Positions 34,147 to 43,248 of a stretch of DNA of 64,000 nucleotides are shown one piece after another. Both the position numbers and the translations under genes were made by a program. This stretch comes from JAJRRS01 sp965230275. GTDB lineage: Bacteria > Planctomycetota > Phycisphaerae > Phycisphaerales > Phycisphaeraceae. Position 1 is the stretch's first letter. Every line of letters begins with the position of its first letter. A model generated the notes under the pieces. The model made no database searches, was not told where the DNA came from, and saw nothing but the letters and a program-made list of their open reading frames with translations. The DNA lies in contig CBDDKO010000002.1 of assembly GCA_965230275.1 (NCBI GenBank), positions 1,736,001-1,800,000 of the forward strand, given 5' to 3'.

Positions 34147-35481
34147 TCATATCAGGTCGTTCAGCACGTTTTCCAGGTACTCCTGCCGGCTCGACGGGAC
34201 CGCCGTGAGATTCGTCTCGTGGGCCAGTTTCTCGAGCTCTGTTAAACCGACTTCCCCGGCCTCGATCTGCCGTCCGAGCGCCGAATCCCATGTGCTGTAA
34301 CGCTCGCTGAGGAACTCAGGGATGCGGCCGTCTTCAATAAGCCGTGCCGCGATCTTAAGGCCACGGGCGAACGCATCCATCCCGCCGATATGGGCGTGGA
34401 ACAGGTCGATCGGGTCGACGCTCTGCCGCCGTACCTTCGCATCGAAGTTCAGGCCGCCGGTGGTCAGCCCACCGTGACGCAGCAGCGTGTACATGCACTT
34501 GGCGGTGTCGTACAGGTTCGTCGGGAACTGGTCGGTGTCCCAACCCAGAAGCTCGTCGCCACGGTTCGCATCGATCGAGCCGAGGATGCCGTTGACCTGG
34601 CAGAACTCGAGCTCGTGATGGAAGCTGTGCCCGGCCAGTGTCGCGTGGTTGGCCTCGATGTTCAGCGTAAAGTCGTCGGCCAGGCCGTACTTCTGGAGGA
34701 ACGCGTAACAGGCGCTGGCGTCGTGGTCGTACTGATGCGTGGTCGGCTCCTTGGGCTTCGGCTCAATGTAGAACCGGCCTTCGAACCCGATCTGCTTCTT
34801 GTAGTCCACGGCCATGTGCAGGAGGCGTGCCAAGTGATCAAGCTCCTTGCCCATGTCCGTGTTCAACAGCGTGTCGTACCCTTCGCGCCCGCCCCAGAAC
34901 ACATAGCCCAGGCCGCCGAGTTCGTGAGTCACCTCGATCGCCTTCTTGACCTGAGCCGCGGCGTGGACGAAGGCGTCCAGATACGGGCTGGTCCCGGCAC
35001 CCGACATGTATCGTGGGTGTGCAAACAGGCAGGCCGTGCCCCACAGCAGCTTCACGCCTGTCTCTTGCTGCAACTCACCGGCAAGCTTGACGATCTGATC
35101 CAGCCGACGATTCGTCTCGGTCAGGTCGTCCTCGACCTCCGGCGAGATGTCACGATCGTGGAAGCACCAGAAGTCGACACCGAGCTTGCTGATGAACTCG
35201 AAGTTCGCACGCATCGTGTGCTCGGCCGCTGTCATCTCGTCGCAATCAGCATCGATCCAGGGCATCTCACGCGTCCCCACGCCGAACGGGTCTGCCCCGG
35301 CACCCTTCATCGTGTGCCAGTAGCAGACCCCGAACCGCAGGTGCTCCCGCATGGACTTGCCCGCCACAACCTCGTCGGCATCGTAATGCTTGAACGCTAA
35401 GGGGTTTTTTGAGTCCGGGCCCTCAAAACGGACCCGGTCAATACCGGGGAAGTAATCGATCATCGTGGACTGATTGGCCAA
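34147..35481 (-). CDS. xylA: Xylose isomerase
   Basis: Converts D-xylose to D-xylulose; 444 residues, the length of class II enzymes. Signatures: FWCFHDRDISPE with the catalytic histidine and aspartate, YVFWGGREGYDTLLNTD, FYIEPKPKEPTTHQYD with metal-binding glutamate and the lysine-containing site, NIEANHATLAGHSFHHE and the metal-binding NFDAKVRR. The start is TTG at 35481, eight bases after GAGG; an ATG at 35463 is the alternative. It follows the GH43 gene by 59 bases and is probably co-transcribed. No xylulokinase lies in this window. Confidence 0.97.
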   Translation of the reverse strand: MANQSTMIDYFPGIDRVRFEGPDSKNPLAFKHYDADEVVAGKSMREHLRFGVCYWHTMKGAGADPFGVGTREMPWIDADCDEMTAAEHTMRANFEFISKLGVDFWCFHDRDISPEVEDDLTETNRRLDQIVKLAGELQQETGVKLLWGTACLFAHPRYMSGAGTSPYLDAFVHAAAQVKKAIEVTHELGGLGYVFWGGREGYDTLLNTDMGKELDHLARLLHMAVDYKKQIGFEGRFYIEPKPKEPTTHQYDHDASACYAFLQKYGLADDFTLNIEANHATLAGHSFHHELEFCQVNGILGSIDANRGDELLGWDTDQFPTNLYDTAKCMYTLLRHGGLTTGGLNFDAKVRRQSVDPIDLFHAHIGGMDAFARGLKIAARLIEDGRIPEFLSERYSTWDSALGRQIEAGEVGLTELEKLAHETNLTAVPSSRQEYLENVLNDLI

Positions 35482-35540
35482 CGTCTATCCTCAATTCTTG
35501 GACCCATGCGTCATGGTACGATCATGACGGCGCATGTGTA

Positions 35541-37214
35541 TCAGGTTGTTTTCATACCCTGTGGCGTGCCGGGGGCAGAAACCGCACGTCGGGGTCTGGG
35601 TGCCGCATCGATCTTAGGTTCCTGCGGCCAGGCCCGGTCGGGTTGGTAGATAAGCTCGGAGAAGTCGGCATGCAGCCCGCCACCGGTCAGGTCCTGCGCC
35701 GTCAGCGTGAAGAACATCCCCGTAAACCCAAGGTGCTTGACGTAGTCATCCGACAGGATCGACGGGTCAAGCACCGGCCCTACCGATCGCCACGTACGCC
35801 CGTCCTTGCTGTAGCTGAACCTCAACTCGGCGTGGTCCAGGTTGGCACGTAAATAACAAGGCCCATCGCCGATCGGCACCGCCGAGTCCAGCGGGCAAGA
35901 CAGCTTGCCGCGATCACTGGTGAGCAGATTCAGACAGACACCAACCTCCTCGTCGTGAGTGACATGCAGGTAGTGGTAGTGCTGCGTGTCGTAATAAGCC
36001 ATCAGCCCGGCCATGTGCTGGAAGTGTGTCGGTTTGAAGTCGATGCGGACACTGGTATGGCACTGGAAGTCCTGCACACGCATCCCGATCAGGCTCACGT
36101 CATAAAGCGACTGCGGTGATGCGCCGCCGCGTAGCCGCAGCCAGCCCGATCGCTCGGCCAACGACATCCACGAAGGGTCGGGCGCAACGCGCAGTGTGTT
36201 CAACCTCGCATCCAGTTCGGGCCCATCCAATGAGACCTTCGCTGGTACGCGGTGCGGGGGACGGCCGTTGCTATGCTCGGGTGCCTCGAACTCAACAGCC
36301 GGCGTATGCCCGCCGCCCTCAAGCCGGGGCCAACCGTCCGAGCCCCACTCGATCTTCTGGATCGCGGTCTCCCGCCCGAGGATGCAGCGACGTGAGCCCG
36401 GCAGCGGCCGGGCGCACAGGTGTGGCATGTACCACTCACCCTCTGCGGTTTCTACCAGCGAAGCGTGGCCCGCTTTCTGAAGCGGCGCATCGGGCTGATC
36501 CACGGAGGTCAATATCGGGTTCTGGGGATGCACCTCATACGGCCCTGCCAGCTCGCGTGAACGGGCCATGCTGACTGCGTGCTCGTAGCTGGTCCCGCCT
36601 TCCGCGGTCATCAGGTAATACCAGCCATCCTTCTTATAGATGTGAGGCCCCTCGGTCGCGCCGAGCGATGTGCCTTCAAAGATCAGTCTTGATTCACCGA
36701 CCAACTGCTTCGCCGCCGCGTCGTACTCCTGCAGCAGGATCCCCGAGAAGCCGTTGCGTCCGGGCCGGTGGTCCCACTGCATCTGCAGCAGCCACTTGCG
36801 CCCGTCGTCATCATGAAACAGCGAGGCGTCAAAGCCCCGGCCGTTCAGCACCACCGGATCAGACCACGGCCCGGCGGGATCATCCGCCGTCGCCACCATG
36901 TTGATCACGTCGCTTAAGTAAGAAGGCCGGGAACGCACGATCGTATATACAAGATAGAACGTCCCCGTACGATGATCGACGCTCAAGCACGGCGCCCAAA
37001 CCCCCCCCGAGTCCGGCACCGCGGTCATGTCCAACTGAGACGCACGGTTCAGTGGGGTACTGAGAAGCCGCCAGTTCACCAAGTCGCGGGAGTGATGGAT
37101 CCGTAGGCCCGGGAACCACTGAAAGCTGCTGGTGGCGAGGTAGTAGTCTTCGCCGTAGCGGACGATCGAGGGGTCGGGATGGAATCCGTGTAGGATCGGG
37201 TTACGGACCTGCAT
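35541..37214 (-). CDS. Glycoside hydrolase family 43 beta-xylosidase
   Basis: Exo-acting beta-xylosidase (or arabinofuranosidase) of 557 residues without signal peptide, so probably cytoplasmic. The five-bladed propeller starts NPILHGFHPDPSIVRYGEDYYLATSSFQWFPG, with the catalytic base aspartate in HPDPS. Further marks are GVWAPCLSVDHRTGTFYLVYT and EGPHIYKKDGWYYLMTAEGGT, with the acid glutamate. Residues about 320-540 are the C-terminal concanavalin-like module of the larger GH43 xylosidases. It feeds xylose to the isomerase encoded next. Confidence 0.94.
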   Translation of the reverse strand: MQVRNPILHGFHPDPSIVRYGEDYYLATSSFQWFPGLRIHHSRDLVNWRLLSTPLNRASQLDMTAVPDSGGVWAPCLSVDHRTGTFYLVYTIVRSRPSYLSDVINMVATADDPAGPWSDPVVLNGRGFDASLFHDDDGRKWLLQMQWDHRPGRNGFSGILLQEYDAAAKQLVGESRLIFEGTSLGATEGPHIYKKDGWYYLMTAEGGTSYEHAVSMARSRELAGPYEVHPQNPILTSVDQPDAPLQKAGHASLVETAEGEWYMPHLCARPLPGSRRCILGRETAIQKIEWGSDGWPRLEGGGHTPAVEFEAPEHSNGRPPHRVPAKVSLDGPELDARLNTLRVAPDPSWMSLAERSGWLRLRGGASPQSLYDVSLIGMRVQDFQCHTSVRIDFKPTHFQHMAGLMAYYDTQHYHYLHVTHDEEVGVCLNLLTSDRGKLSCPLDSAVPIGDGPCYLRANLDHAELRFSYSKDGRTWRSVGPVLDPSILSDDYVKHLGFTGMFFTLTAQDLTGGGLHADFSELIYQPDRAWPQEPKIDAAPRPRRAVSAPGTPQGMKTT

Positions 37215-37310
37215 GAACTTATGATCCTTTATATCGAAACCGTCGGGGAGTCATTGTGTCGACGATGTGTGCACACGATGGGTGTGTCACAGGCATCCAC
37301 CTGCTCCCCT

Positions 37311-37332
37311 CCCCGCCCCCAATCGGGCGGGG
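37311..37332. terminator. GC-rich hairpin after the PEP-CTERM gene
   Basis: CCCCGCCC (37311-37318) and GGGCGGGG (37325-37332) enclose six bases. It lies between the PEP-CTERM gene end at 37387 and the GH43 start. There is no T-run, so termination is uncertain. Confidence 0.35.
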
Positions 37333-37386
37333 CCTGTCACGCCGGCATTCTAAACCGACGGGAATGAGCAAACTACTTCCCGTGGC

Positions 37387-39246
37387 TCAGCCGCGGCGAC
37401 GCAGCACAGCCACACCACCCAGGCTCAGCAGCGCGAGGCTGGCGGGTTCGGGGATGGACGCGGAACCGGGCGGCGTGCCGGCGTTCCAGTTGTTCAGCAC
37501 GATGTCCAGGTCCGCCAGACCGACAAAGTTGTCGCCTGTCGGGTCCGCCAGCGGGTCACCCGGCGGGATGCTCTGGTTCCAGTTGTTGAGGATGATGTCC
37601 AGGTCGCTGAGGCCGACGAAGCCGTCGCCGTTGAGGTCACCGGGGATGCCACCCGGCGTGACGCCGATGATCGCCATATCCAGCGCGTCCACGACGAAGT
37701 CCTGGTTCATGTCGCCGTCGGCCCAGCCGGCGTTGGTCATGCCGAGGTTGCCGTTGGCGATGTTGGCGTCGTTGACGTCGATCACGCCGTCGAGGTTCAC
37801 GTCACCGTAATCGGTGTTGAGGATGTCCTGGATCAGGATGTCGAGGTCCGCCTTATCAAAGTTGTAAACACGGGAGAAGCCCAGGCCGTCAAAAGGATCA
37901 TTGGTGAAGTCGGCCTTGGTCTTGTCCGTGCCGGTCAGCTTGAAGCGCTTCTGGATTTCGAAGAACTGCTCCTGCGCCATCTTCGGGTTCTCGAAGATCG
38001 GTGCCACGGGATCGGACCAGTCGGCGTAGAGGATGTCGCCGCGGTCGGGCAGGGCACGCTGCATCATGTCGTCAAGTTCGAGGAAGTCCGCTGCACTCAT
38101 CAAAGCGTCATTAAAGTACGGAGGGGTGAAGCTGTCGATAGGCACCAAGTTGTCGCCCCGGTGTTGTTTATCCAACTCGTAGGCCCTAAGGGCGGCGCTG
38201 TACATGTCGATGTCCGCGTCGTCGATGAACTGGTCACGGCTGACATCGCCGGGGGCCCATACCACCACGTCGTTGCCCGACACGGTGATGTATTCGACAT
38301 CAAGTGTGACATCACCCCTCGTGCTGGCCGTGGGGCCGACAACGATTTGACCAGCATCAAACGCCAGTGGGGCGTTGCCCTCAGTGATGCCTGCTGTGCT
38401 AGGGTCATCCGTCACGAAGGTCCCGTTGTCGAAGTTAAAGAACCCCTGGAAAGCATTCGCGAAGTTCAGGGCGTCCATCTGGATCGTCTCGGTCTGCCAG
38501 CCGCCGGTCGCGATAAACGCCTGGCCGACACGGGCGACCGTCTGGCCCGCGAGCACGGTCTCGCCGGTGACTTCCGAGCCGGCGATGCCGTTGCCGGACG
38601 CGCCGTCGATCGAGGTACCGATCAGTGAATTACCGATCGCGCCGTCTTCGTCGGTGATGAACTTACCCGACTCGTAACCCACTTCGATGATCAGCGGGTC
38701 GGTCGTGAAGGTGTTGGTCGCCTTGAACTTGATCTCGACGGCGAAGTCGAGCCCGCCAATGAACTCACCACGTCGGGTGACGTCCTGCAGGCCTGTGCTG
38801 TTGAGTGTCAGGCCGGGCGTCAGCACGGACATGGATCCGAATGTGAACCGGCCGACGCCGGGATCTGGTGAAGTCGGACCGCTGGTAGGGACACTCTGCT
38901 GAAGACGGGCACCGGCTACACCGCCTTCGCCGTAATTGCCCGCTCCGGTAATGAACGTATTAAACTGAGCGCCACCGCCCGTACCGAACGACCCGCTCTC
39001 ACCGATCAACCCGTCGTCCCATGCCGGGAAGATCAACTGGGGCGTGTCGCCGTCGAAGGGTGGCTGCTCGGCGACCCAGTCACGGGTCCCGGTCTGGGTC
39101 GCGGTAGAGAAGTCGATTGTCACCGAACTGGAGTTCGGCGCGGCGATCCCGCCTAAACCGAAGGCGTCCTGGGCCGGCATCAGCGCCAGCGCCGCCGCAC
39201 CTAGGCTGCACGTAAACAGTGTCGGATAAAGCTTCATATCTAGCAT
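37387..39246 (-). CDS. Secreted protein with multiple EF-hand-like repeats and PEP-CTERM
   Basis: Protein of 619 residues from the ATG at 39246, seven bases after GGAGGAG. Signal peptide, then a beta-rich region (about 30-330) of unknown fold with no recognised catalytic motif. Residues about 335-545 hold further dockerin-like calcium loops (PGDVSRDQFIDDADIDMYSAAL, GDVNLDGVIDVNDANI, GDMNQDFVVDALDMAI). The standard pair GDGFVGLSDLDIILNNWNQ / GDNFVGLADLDIVLNNWNA and IPEPASLALLSLGGVAVLRRRG follow. The number of calcium-binding loops is the highest in the window. Probably extracellular and calcium-stabilised. Confidence 0.82.
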   Translation of the reverse strand: MLDMKLYPTLFTCSLGAAALALMPAQDAFGLGGIAAPNSSSVTIDFSTATQTGTRDWVAEQPPFDGDTPQLIFPAWDDGLIGESGSFGTGGGAQFNTFITGAGNYGEGGVAGARLQQSVPTSGPTSPDPGVGRFTFGSMSVLTPGLTLNSTGLQDVTRRGEFIGGLDFAVEIKFKATNTFTTDPLIIEVGYESGKFITDEDGAIGNSLIGTSIDGASGNGIAGSEVTGETVLAGQTVARVGQAFIATGGWQTETIQMDALNFANAFQGFFNFDNGTFVTDDPSTAGITEGNAPLAFDAGQIVVGPTASTRGDVTLDVEYITVSGNDVVVWAPGDVSRDQFIDDADIDMYSAALRAYELDKQHRGDNLVPIDSFTPPYFNDALMSAADFLELDDMMQRALPDRGDILYADWSDPVAPIFENPKMAQEQFFEIQKRFKLTGTDKTKADFTNDPFDGLGFSRVYNFDKADLDILIQDILNTDYGDVNLDGVIDVNDANIANGNLGMTNAGWADGDMNQDFVVDALDMAIIGVTPGGIPGDLNGDGFVGLSDLDIILNNWNQSIPPGDPLADPTGDNFVGLADLDIVLNNWNAGTPPGSASIPEPASLALLSLGGVAVLRRRG

Positions 39247-39382
39247 TCTCGATCTCCTCCAGGTAAGCATGTTTGCGGTCAAAAAGTGTGTAGTTAAGAA
39301 CCCGTATGTGTCTGGCTCGATCCGTATCAAGCCCAGTCGTGGATGCTGTCGATGTGCGTGTGGCGAACTAAATCAATAAAAA

Positions 39383-40243
39383 TTACGGGGGGTCGGCGCG
39401 AACATTGCGTTTGAGCAGATCACCGTACTGCACGCGGGCCGCGTGGCCATCGCCCCAGCCGACGATCACGGAGCCGCCTTCGCTGCCGGATTCACGACCA
39501 CCGCCGCCGTGCCGCCAACGCAGGTTCGAATCAAGATTCGATCCAGGATCCGCCGTGAGGTCCTCATTCAGCCCCGGATCGATCGGGTCACTGATTTCCG
39601 GGTCTGTGCTGTCGTAGAGGTCTTTGTACATACGGGCATTCCCGTTATCCAAGAGGTACAGTGTGGCGTGCGATTGCCCCTCGTCGCCTCCGTTGTTGCC
39701 TACTTCACCGAGGAGCTGATTGCCATCAGAGAAGACGAAGGTCTCACTTGAACGACGCATCCAGTCAGTGTTGTAATGCAGATACGGGCTGGCATTGGTT
39801 TTACGATCCTTGCCGTCAGCATCGATCCAGCCGTTTACGTTTCGTAGTGTTGGCATCACCAACCGAGAAGCCGAATAGTGCATACGTCCGCCATCGAGTG
39901 TAGCCGAAGGGCACTCCATCTCGGGCTGATCGCCTTCTTGCGGCCCCTCAGGGCCAAAATTTGTAACGTATGACGCGCTTCCTTCGCCTCGGATATAGCC
40001 ATAGATATCGATCGTCCAATCGCTGAATTGTGGCTTGTCCCCGATGGGATAGAACTGTTCGCTGTCATTGGCATAACCGAAGAGGCCGATCATGATCTGG
40101 CGCTGATTGGATGTGCACTTGATGTCCTGTGCCGATCGGCGTGCCGCCCCCAGTGCCGGGAGCAGGATACCGATCAGAAGCGCGATGATCGATATCACGA
40201 CCAGCAGCTCGATAAGCGTAAAAGCATTCTTATGACGTCGCAT
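39383..40243 (-). CDS. Prepilin-type pseudopilin-like secreted protein
   Basis: Protein of 286 residues beginning RRHKNA-FTLIELLVVISIIALLIG, a prepilin peptidase site, followed by LLPALGAARRSAQ. The soluble part ends SVIVGWGDGHAARVQYGD, the DG(H) pattern of this planctomycete group. GGAG precedes the ATG. Homologous in the first 50 residues to the protein at 21245; the rest differs strongly. Here too it lies beside PEP-CTERM genes, suggesting surface proteins that are exported together. Confidence 0.87.
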   Translation of the reverse strand: MRRHKNAFTLIELLVVISIIALLIGILLPALGAARRSAQDIKCTSNQRQIMIGLFGYANDSEQFYPIGDKPQFSDWTIDIYGYIRGEGSASYVTNFGPEGPQEGDQPEMECPSATLDGGRMHYSASRLVMPTLRNVNGWIDADGKDRKTNASPYLHYNTDWMRRSSETFVFSDGNQLLGEVGNNGGDEGQSHATLYLLDNGNARMYKDLYDSTDPEISDPIDPGLNEDLTADPGSNLDSNLRWRHGGGGRESGSEGGSVIVGWGDGHAARVQYGDLLKRNVRADPP

Positions 40244-40280
40244 GTTGTGGCTCCAAGTGGGGGGTCACTGATGTCTGTTT

Positions 40281-40339
40281 CACGGCGTTTGTTCTGCACG
40301 CCGTGTTAATTCACGGCAACACGGTTAGGCGTTGCCGTG
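40281..40339 (-). terminator. Two tandem hairpins after a PEP-CTERM gene
   Basis: CACGGCAAC (40312-40320) and GTTGCCGTG (40331-40339) form a 9-bp stem 15 bases after the stop at 40354. CACGGCG (40281-40287) and CGCCGTG (40299-40305) form a second stem. T-runs are weak. Confidence 0.5.
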
Positions 40340-40353
40340 AGGGAGGAATAGGA

Positions 40354-41088
40354 TCAGGCTCGCCGTCTCAACAAGCCCAAACCGCCAAGGCCGATCAGCG
40401 CCAGCGATGCCGGTTCGGGAACCAGCTTGATGCTGCGGATCTCGATACCGATCGTGCCGCCCAGGGGGTTATCCGAGGTCGCGCCATCGCTGGTCGGGTC
40501 CTGCGGAGCGATCTGGGAAATACCGAGGGTGCTGGAATCGAGAACCCCGTTGATCGGGTTGACGTTGAAACCCGAACCGTCAGGGAACGACGAGAACACA
40601 AACACAGCCGCACTGACGGGGATCTGGATCGAAGTGAACACGCCCTGTACGAAGCTGTTCGGGTCGATCGCATAGTTGAAGTTCTCGTGCCGATCGGCGA
40701 TCGGGTCCACGCCGTTGTCAACATCAGCGTTGAACTCGCTGAGCTGAAGGATCAGCGTCCGGCCGGCGAGGCCGCTGTCTTCCGGGGTCAGCTTCGCCGT
40801 GATGCGCAGCGTGTCTTCGCCGGGCAGGGCAACCACGTTGTCCGTACCGTCGCCGATGCTGCCGGCCGCATCGCTGCCGAACACACTGAACAGGTTGGGA
40901 TCGAGAACGCTCGTGCCGTTGTTCTCCAGCACGAACTTGTTCTGCGGCGGACCGCTGGCGATCCCGCCTTGACCGAACAAGTAGTCACTTGTCCCGTCAA
41001 AAATTACTGTGGCGCTGGCGCTGGAGACCGCCAAGGCGCTCCCCGTCACAAATGCCAATGCCGTTGTTGCCATCTTTGCCTTACTCAT
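40354..41088 (-). CDS. PEP-CTERM protein, unknown function
   Basis: Secreted protein of 244 residues; GGAGGA precedes the ATG. Signal peptide (about 1-27, ending ASATV) is followed by a beta-rich domain (VIFDGTSDYLFGQGG, TLRITAKLTPEDSG, TLILQLSEFNAD). The end VPEPASLALIGLGGLGLLRRRA is the sorting signal. No dockerin-like repeats. Such short PEP-CTERM proteins often have a jelly-roll-like fold; no activity can be assigned. It is directly downstream of the LacI repressor gene and may be under its control. Confidence 0.8.
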   Translation of the reverse strand: MSKAKMATTALAFVTGSALAVSSASATVIFDGTSDYLFGQGGIASGPPQNKFVLENNGTSVLDPNLFSVFGSDAAGSIGDGTDNVVALPGEDTLRITAKLTPEDSGLAGRTLILQLSEFNADVDNGVDPIADRHENFNYAIDPNSFVQGVFTSIQIPVSAAVFVFSSFPDGSGFNVNPINGVLDSSTLGISQIAPQDPTSDGATSDNPLGGTIGIEIRSIKLVPEPASLALIGLGGLGLLRRRA

Positions 41089-41157
41089 TCTCTGTCCTCC
41101 AAGCTAAGTGAATAAAAATATGACTCCGGGGTAGCCACGCGTTCGCCACCCCTACCG

Positions 41158-42189
41158 TTACTTTCCGACATGTCCGTTCAGGTGAGGGCCCGGGCCGATC
41201 GACCCGTGGTACTCGATCCATGTATTCAGTGTCCGACGCACCGGGTGGTGCTTCGGGTCATCAATCAGTGTCTTCAAGGCCCGACAGGCCTCGTTGCCTA
41301 ACTCACGCACGTTCTGGCAGACGCTCGACATCGTCGGGAACGTATCGAATCGCATGTCCGCGTCGTCGTAGCCCAGGATGGACAGGTCCTGCGGAATCTT
41401 GATCCCGCGACGCAGCGCCTCGGTCAGCGCACCGACCGCCGTCAACGGGTCAGCCACGAACAGGGCCGTCGGCGGCTTCGACATCGCCGTGACCTGACGG
41501 ATCACCTTCGCGCCGCTTTCCCGGCTGGCGAGCACGCGCATCACCAGCAGCGGGTCGATCTCCATACCGTGCTCGGCGTGGGCACGCTTGAACGCTTCAT
41601 AACGGTCGATGTGGTCCGCGTCGTCGTGCGAGTTCATGCAGAACGCGATCGAGTGATGCCCCAGGGCAATCAGCTTCTCGACCGCCTCGAACGTGCTCTT
41701 GCGCGAGTCGCAGTTGACGAAGCTGACCGCGGGGTTTTCATATCGTTCGCAGAGCACCACCGCCGGAAAACCTTCCTCGGCAATGGTCTCGCAGATATCA
41801 CGGGACTGGCTGTACGTACGGATCACCGCGCCGCGGATGCCTTTGCGGTGGAACATCTGGGAGTACGTCTCGCCTGGGTGACGTTCCGCCCAGGCGTCCA
41901 GGATCATCAGGTTGTAACCGCCGTCACTCATCCCCGCCGCCATGCCCTGCAGGACCGCGACGTCGAACGGCGAATTAAGCAACGTACCCGCAGCCGCCTC
42001 ACCGACATACACCAGCGCCAGGTTCATCAGGCCTCGGCCTCCCGCCGACGCGACATAACGACTCCGGTTGGCGATCTCAAGCACACGATCCCGCAGTTGC
42101 GGGTTCACGTTCGGGTGACTATTCAGCACACGCGAGACCGTGGTAATCGACACCTTGGCCTGCTTCGCAATTTCTCGGACAGTTGCCAT
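41158..42189 (-). CDS. LacI family transcriptional regulator
   Basis: Repressor of 343 residues from the ATG at 42189. The helix-turn-helix TVREIAKQAKVSITTVSRVLNSHPNVNP is complete, followed by a periplasmic-binding-like sensor (LALVYVG, LMILDAW, AVVLCERYENPAVSFVNCDSRKS, ALFVADPLTAVGA, LSILGYDD). The hinge RSRYVASAGGRG is shorter and less regular than in LacI itself. Two identical palindromes upstream suggest autoregulation by looping. Targets are probably sugar genes on either side; the sugar is unknown. Confidence 0.93.
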   Translation of the reverse strand: MATVREIAKQAKVSITTVSRVLNSHPNVNPQLRDRVLEIANRSRYVASAGGRGLMNLALVYVGEAAAGTLLNSPFDVAVLQGMAAGMSDGGYNLMILDAWAERHPGETYSQMFHRKGIRGAVIRTYSQSRDICETIAEEGFPAVVLCERYENPAVSFVNCDSRKSTFEAVEKLIALGHHSIAFCMNSHDDADHIDRYEAFKRAHAEHGMEIDPLLVMRVLASRESGAKVIRQVTAMSKPPTALFVADPLTAVGALTEALRRGIKIPQDLSILGYDDADMRFDTFPTMSSVCQNVRELGNEACRALKTLIDDPKHHPVRRTLNTWIEYHGSIGPGPHLNGHVGK

Positions 42190-42243
42190 GATTGAATCTC
42201 GAGCGAAGTACTCAGTGAATCGGGTGAACCGCCACCCGCCAAA

Positions 42244-42309
42244 AAACATGTTTCACGGATACCAAGATACCGGGGTGGCCCCAGATGTCAATAGTTAAAA
42301 AACATGTTT
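42244..42309 (-). promoter_or_regulatory. Double operator of the LacI regulator
   Basis: The palindrome AAACATGTTT occurs at 42244-42253 and at 42300-42309, both extended as AAAAAACATGTTTC. Centres are 56 bp apart, about five helical turns, which suits looping by a tetramer or two dimers. Both lie upstream of the ATG at 42189. Confidence 0.65.
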
Positions 42310-42961
42310 CCGAAGTTTTTTTTAATCGGAAAATACAATGATGACGAAACGAATTCTCATATAATAATCATTATTGATATAAATATCAATTACTTACGTG
42401 CGTAATTCGCAGCCGCCCCACTCTCGGGACCTCGGCTTGGTGGAAGCAAAGCACCCCCAAGCTGATTCGGCCATCAGGGATCATGTTTCCCATGGACTCG
42501 CCCGGCAATTTAAGACGATCTGGCTTAATGTTAGATGTATCACGTCTCAACAGAATCGGACCATGCGACGCAACTCAGGTCAGAATAGGTACATGCGCTC
42601 CGCCGTCCAGTGAATCCCGGCCTATCACATTAACGCTGTGCCTAGTCGGCGAATATGGCACGAATATGACGGCATATAGAGGAACGGGAACCGCCGGACA
42701 GGGCAAGAGTGACAGCACGTTAGGTGATGTCCGGCGAAATGGCACAAATCGGGCAACTCCTCTAATAGCGCGCGGCAAGATGGCACAAGGACCTGGGATT
42801 GAAAGCCATTAGGACGGTTTTGGGTGACCGCATAGCCACGCAGTGCGCTAGCGCACACACCTAACAAACGCCGTCGGCGTTCATTAGATTGTATAATAAT
42901 GGGGCGGGCGGCTCGACCGGCGGCGGTCGCGGGGAGTTGTTATGCCCCCGCCTGGCGGCCG
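42310..42961. other. Gene-poor spacer
   Basis: No convincing gene is seen. The left part (42310-42400) is A/T-rich and contains ATAATAATCA, an inverted copy of TGATTATTAT found near 43592 and 52129. ATGGCACRA occurs three times (42656, 42738, 42779). Two hairpins lie at the right: GTGCGCTAGCGCAC (42843-42856) and AACGCCG-T-CGGCGTT (42867-42881). It separates the sugar region from the phage-derived element and may hold old insertion debris. Confidence 0.4.
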
Positions 42962-43063
42962 TCACAGGTCCGGCGTGTCGTCGCCGGGCTTGGCGTCTTG
43001 CTCATTGTCGGGCTCAACGTCCTGTATTGGAATCAGGTCGGTTAGCTCTTGATCGATTTCCAT
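42962..43063 (-). CDS. Possible small acidic protein
   Basis: A 33-codon reading frame, MEIDQELTDLIPIQDVEP then DNEQDAKPGDDTPDL, strongly acidic, with no good ribosome binding site. It could be a vestige of a longer gene: the frame stays open upstream, but without a start. A second open stretch on the same strand in another frame (about 43160-43290, ending LFFQWRKHDPNEVPR then VQPRVKKH) also looks coding but has only a TTG start. Together they suggest eroded genes at the left flank of the element. No function. Confidence 0.3.
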   Translation of the reverse strand: MEIDQELTDLIPIQDVEPDNEQDAKPGDDTPDL

Positions 43064-43248
43064 GAGGTTTTTTCGTTCGCCTGACCGAGAAGTGACGCGA
43101 TGAACTGACGCAGAAAAACCAGCTCTTTTTGTGTTGTATCGATCAGTGTTTTTTAACGCGAGGCTGCACTCTGGGCACTTCGTTTGGATCGTGCTTACGC
43201 CACTGGAAAAACAGCGTGTGTCGGTCCAATGTAATGAGGCGCAGGATG

